From Faecalibacter rhinopitheci (GTDB lineage Bacteria; Bacteroidota; Bacteroidia; Flavobacteriales; Weeksellaceae), in assembly GCF_015234135.1 (NCBI RefSeq), contig NZ_JADGIK010000001.1, positions 248,001 through 312,000 of the forward strand: DNA of 64,000 bases, written 5' to 3'. A model generated the notes under the pieces. The model had not been told where the DNA came from. It did no database searches and saw only the letters and a list, made by a program, of their open reading frames with translations. The position numbers and the translations under genes were made by a program. Below are positions 62,542 to 64,000 of this stretch, piece by piece (the first letter of the stretch is position 1; every line of letters starts with the position of its first letter).

Positions 62542-64000
62542 ATGAAAAAACCTATTGTATTGTTTTCGATTGCTATAACATCAATATTAGCATCTTGTGC
62601 ATCACAAAAATCAACTCAAAATTCTACAAATGTTGAAACAACTACATCAGAATTTACTCCCCAATACTATTCAGAATATACATTAACAACAGATTTATCA
62701 CATTTATCATCTAACGAAAAAGATATCTTAAAATTAATGATAAAAGCTGCTGACATAATGGATGATTTATTTTGGCAACAAACATATGGAGCTAAAATAG
62801 ATATAACTGATGCTGTAAAAGGTGCAGAATTAGACTATGTTAAAATAAATTACGGACCTTGGGATAGATTGGATAATGAGAAACCATTTTTACAAGGTGT
62901 AGGTCCAAAACCAGCTGGTGCAATGTTCTATCCACTGGATATGACAGCGGAAGAATTTGAGACTGCAAATTTAGCTGATGGAAAATCTAACTATACGTTA
63001 GTAAAACGTAACCGTGACGGAAAATTATATACAATCCCTTACCACGTAAACTATAAAAACCAATTGCAAAATGCAGCTGGCTATTTAGTTAAAGCTTCAG
63101 AATTAGCGGAGGATCCAGGTTTAAAAAAATACTTACAATTACGTGCTGCCGCTCTATTGAATGATAATTTCTATGCTAGCGACTTAGCGTGGATGGATAT
63201 GAAAAATTCTAATTTAGATATCGTAATTGGACCTATAGAAACGTACGAAGATCAATTATTTGGTTACAAAGCATCTTACTCTTCGTATGTCTTAGTAAAA
63301 GATGTTGAATGGTCCAATAAACTAGCTAAGTTTGTACAATATTTACCAGAATTACAACGAAATTTACCGGTTGATGATAAATATAAAGCCGAAAAACCAG
63401 GAACTGATTCTGATTTGAATGCTTATGATGTAATTTACTATGCTGGAGATTGTAATGCTGGTGGAAAAACAATTGCGATCAATTTACCAAACGATGAACA
63501 AGTCCAATTGGAAAAAGGTACACGTCGACTTCAATTAAAAAATGCAATGCAAGCAAAATTTGATCAAATTTTAGTTCCGATTGCCAATGTAATGATTGAT
63601 GAATCGCAACAAAAGAACATCAAATTTGATGCATTTTTCTCTAACGTAATGTTTCATGAAGTGGCGCATGGTCTAGGAATCAAAAATACGGTCAACGGAA
63701 AAGGCTCTGTACGTGAAGCTTTAAAAGAGACTCAATCAGCATTAGAAGAAGGAAAAGCAGATATTCTTGGTCTTTATATGGTAAATCAATTATTGAATAA
63801 AGGTGAGTTAGAAGGAACACAAGAAGATTATTTCGTGACATTCTTAGCAGGAATTTTACGTTCGGTTCGTTTTGGTGCAAGTTCAGCGCACGGACAAGCC
63901 AATATGATTTGCTTCAACTATTTTGCTGAAAATGGTGCATTTGAAAAAACAGCGAATGGACGTTATAAAGTAAATGTAGCAAAAATGGAACAAGCTATGA
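62542..64000 (+). CDS. M49-like zinc peptidase lipoprotein (partial, runs off the window)
   Basis: The frame is open from ATG 62542 to the window end (486 codons, 3' end missing). It has a lipoprotein signal peptide with lipobox ILASC (C19). The catalytic zinc motif is HEVAH (372-376, in MFHEVAHGLGIKN), and the further zinc-ligand motif EEGKAD is at 402-407. The overall pattern (YYSEYTLTTDLSHLS, YAGDCNAGGKTIAINLPND) is that of dipeptidyl-peptidase III-like (M49) proteins of Bacteroidota. Classical DPP III has HEXXGH; this one has HEXXH. Likely periplasmic or outer-membrane peptidase; no terminator separates it from pdeM. Confidence 0.8.
   Translation, partial: MKKPIVLFSIAITSILASCASQKSTQNSTNVETTTSEFTPQYYSEYTLTTDLSHLSSNEKDILKLMIKAADIMDDLFWQQTYGAKIDITDAVKGAELDYVKINYGPWDRLDNEKPFLQGVGPKPAGAMFYPLDMTAEEFETANLADGKSNYTLVKRNRDGKLYTIPYHVNYKNQLQNAAGYLVKASELAEDPGLKKYLQLRAAALLNDNFYASDLAWMDMKNSNLDIVIGPIETYEDQLFGYKASYSSYVLVKDVEWSNKLAKFVQYLPELQRNLPVDDKYKAEKPGTDSDLNAYDVIYYAGDCNAGGKTIAINLPNDEQVQLEKGTRRLQLKNAMQAKFDQILVPIANVMIDESQQKNIKFDAFFSNVMFHEVAHGLGIKNTVNGKGSVREALKETQSALEEGKADILGLYMVNQLLNKGELEGTQEDYFVTFLAGILRSVRFGASSAHGQANMICFNYFAENGAFEKTANGRYKVNVAKMEQAM

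Overview
This AT-rich window (roughly one third G+C by eye) comes from a member of the Bacteroidota, almost certainly the Flavobacteriia. I would guess the Weeksellaceae (Empedobacter/Weeksella-like), but the sequence alone does not prove the genus. The evidence is: the TAnnTTTG -7 promoter element in front of many genes, a fused LpxC/FabZ protein, the PorX regulator of type 9 secretion, TamB paired with the lipoprotein TamL, a fused ResB-CcsA protein, a SAM-II riboswitch, lipoproteins with Cys-Ser-acidic sorting signals, and a crtI-crtB-crtZ-crtY carotenoid cluster with the lycopene-cyclase-domain type cyclase. It is chromosomal housekeeping DNA. No insertion sequence, prophage, plasmid function or CRISPR array was seen.

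Layout. 1-810: three tandem copies of an unrecognised small structured RNA, each with a -7 box and an intrinsic terminator. 890-6180: an ArsC-like reductase, small lipoprotein and unknown proteins, prfB, then the potassium uptake pair trkA-trkH. 6181-9456: a methionine-related block: msrA and an Lrp-type regulator on the minus strand, and metK behind a SAM-II riboswitch on the plus strand. 9601-12097: fabG and menD. 12104-12183: a GCGTT...AACGC palindromic intergenic repeat. 12242-17338 (minus): an HD phosphohydrolase and the lipid A genes lpxD-lpxC/fabZ-lpxA followed by efp. 17502-21060: porX-tsaE-ald-like-DUF4258. 21196-26207: lipocalin, SurA-like chaperone, HMG-CoA lyase, pepT and a DUF2807 protein. 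26374-29935: three tandem secreted paralogues of unknown function with TAATG junctions. 29974-38534: a CNNM/CorC-type membrane protein, a VanY-like peptidase, an AlkB-like dioxygenase, a stand-alone FabH, an O6-methylguanine methyltransferase/hydroxyacid dehydrogenase/AraC operon, and an M3 oligopeptidase. 39351-42629: ccsBA. 42913-46869: the carotenoid operon (expected product zeaxanthin). 46907-48198: a lipoprotein glutathione peroxidase and bshB1. 48317-48883: five tandem tRNA-His genes. 49033-56612: tamB-tamL. 56853-62515: the four-gene ligase-associated DNA damage response operon. 62542 to the end: a truncated M49-like metallopeptidase.

How the genes fit together. Much of the window serves the cell envelope: lipid A and acyl-chain synthesis (fabG, lpxD, lpxC/fabZ, lpxA, fabH), outer-membrane protein assembly (SurA-like, TamB/TamL), type 9 secretion control (PorX), cytochrome c maturation (CcsBA) and membrane pigment (crt genes). 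A second theme is repair and redox protection: MsrA, GPx, BshB1 (bacillithiol), AlkB-like, MGMT, and the exonuclease-ligase-helicase-PdeM set.

The strongest candidate for something undescribed is the triplicated terminator-ended RNA at the left edge. Also worth a look are the unknown gene inside the carotenoid operon, the three tandem secreted paralogues, the fivefold tRNA-His array in which only the last copy encodes CCA, and an alanine-dehydrogenase-like protein lacking its usual catalytic histidine. All functional statements rest on motif recognition by reading; no database search was run.
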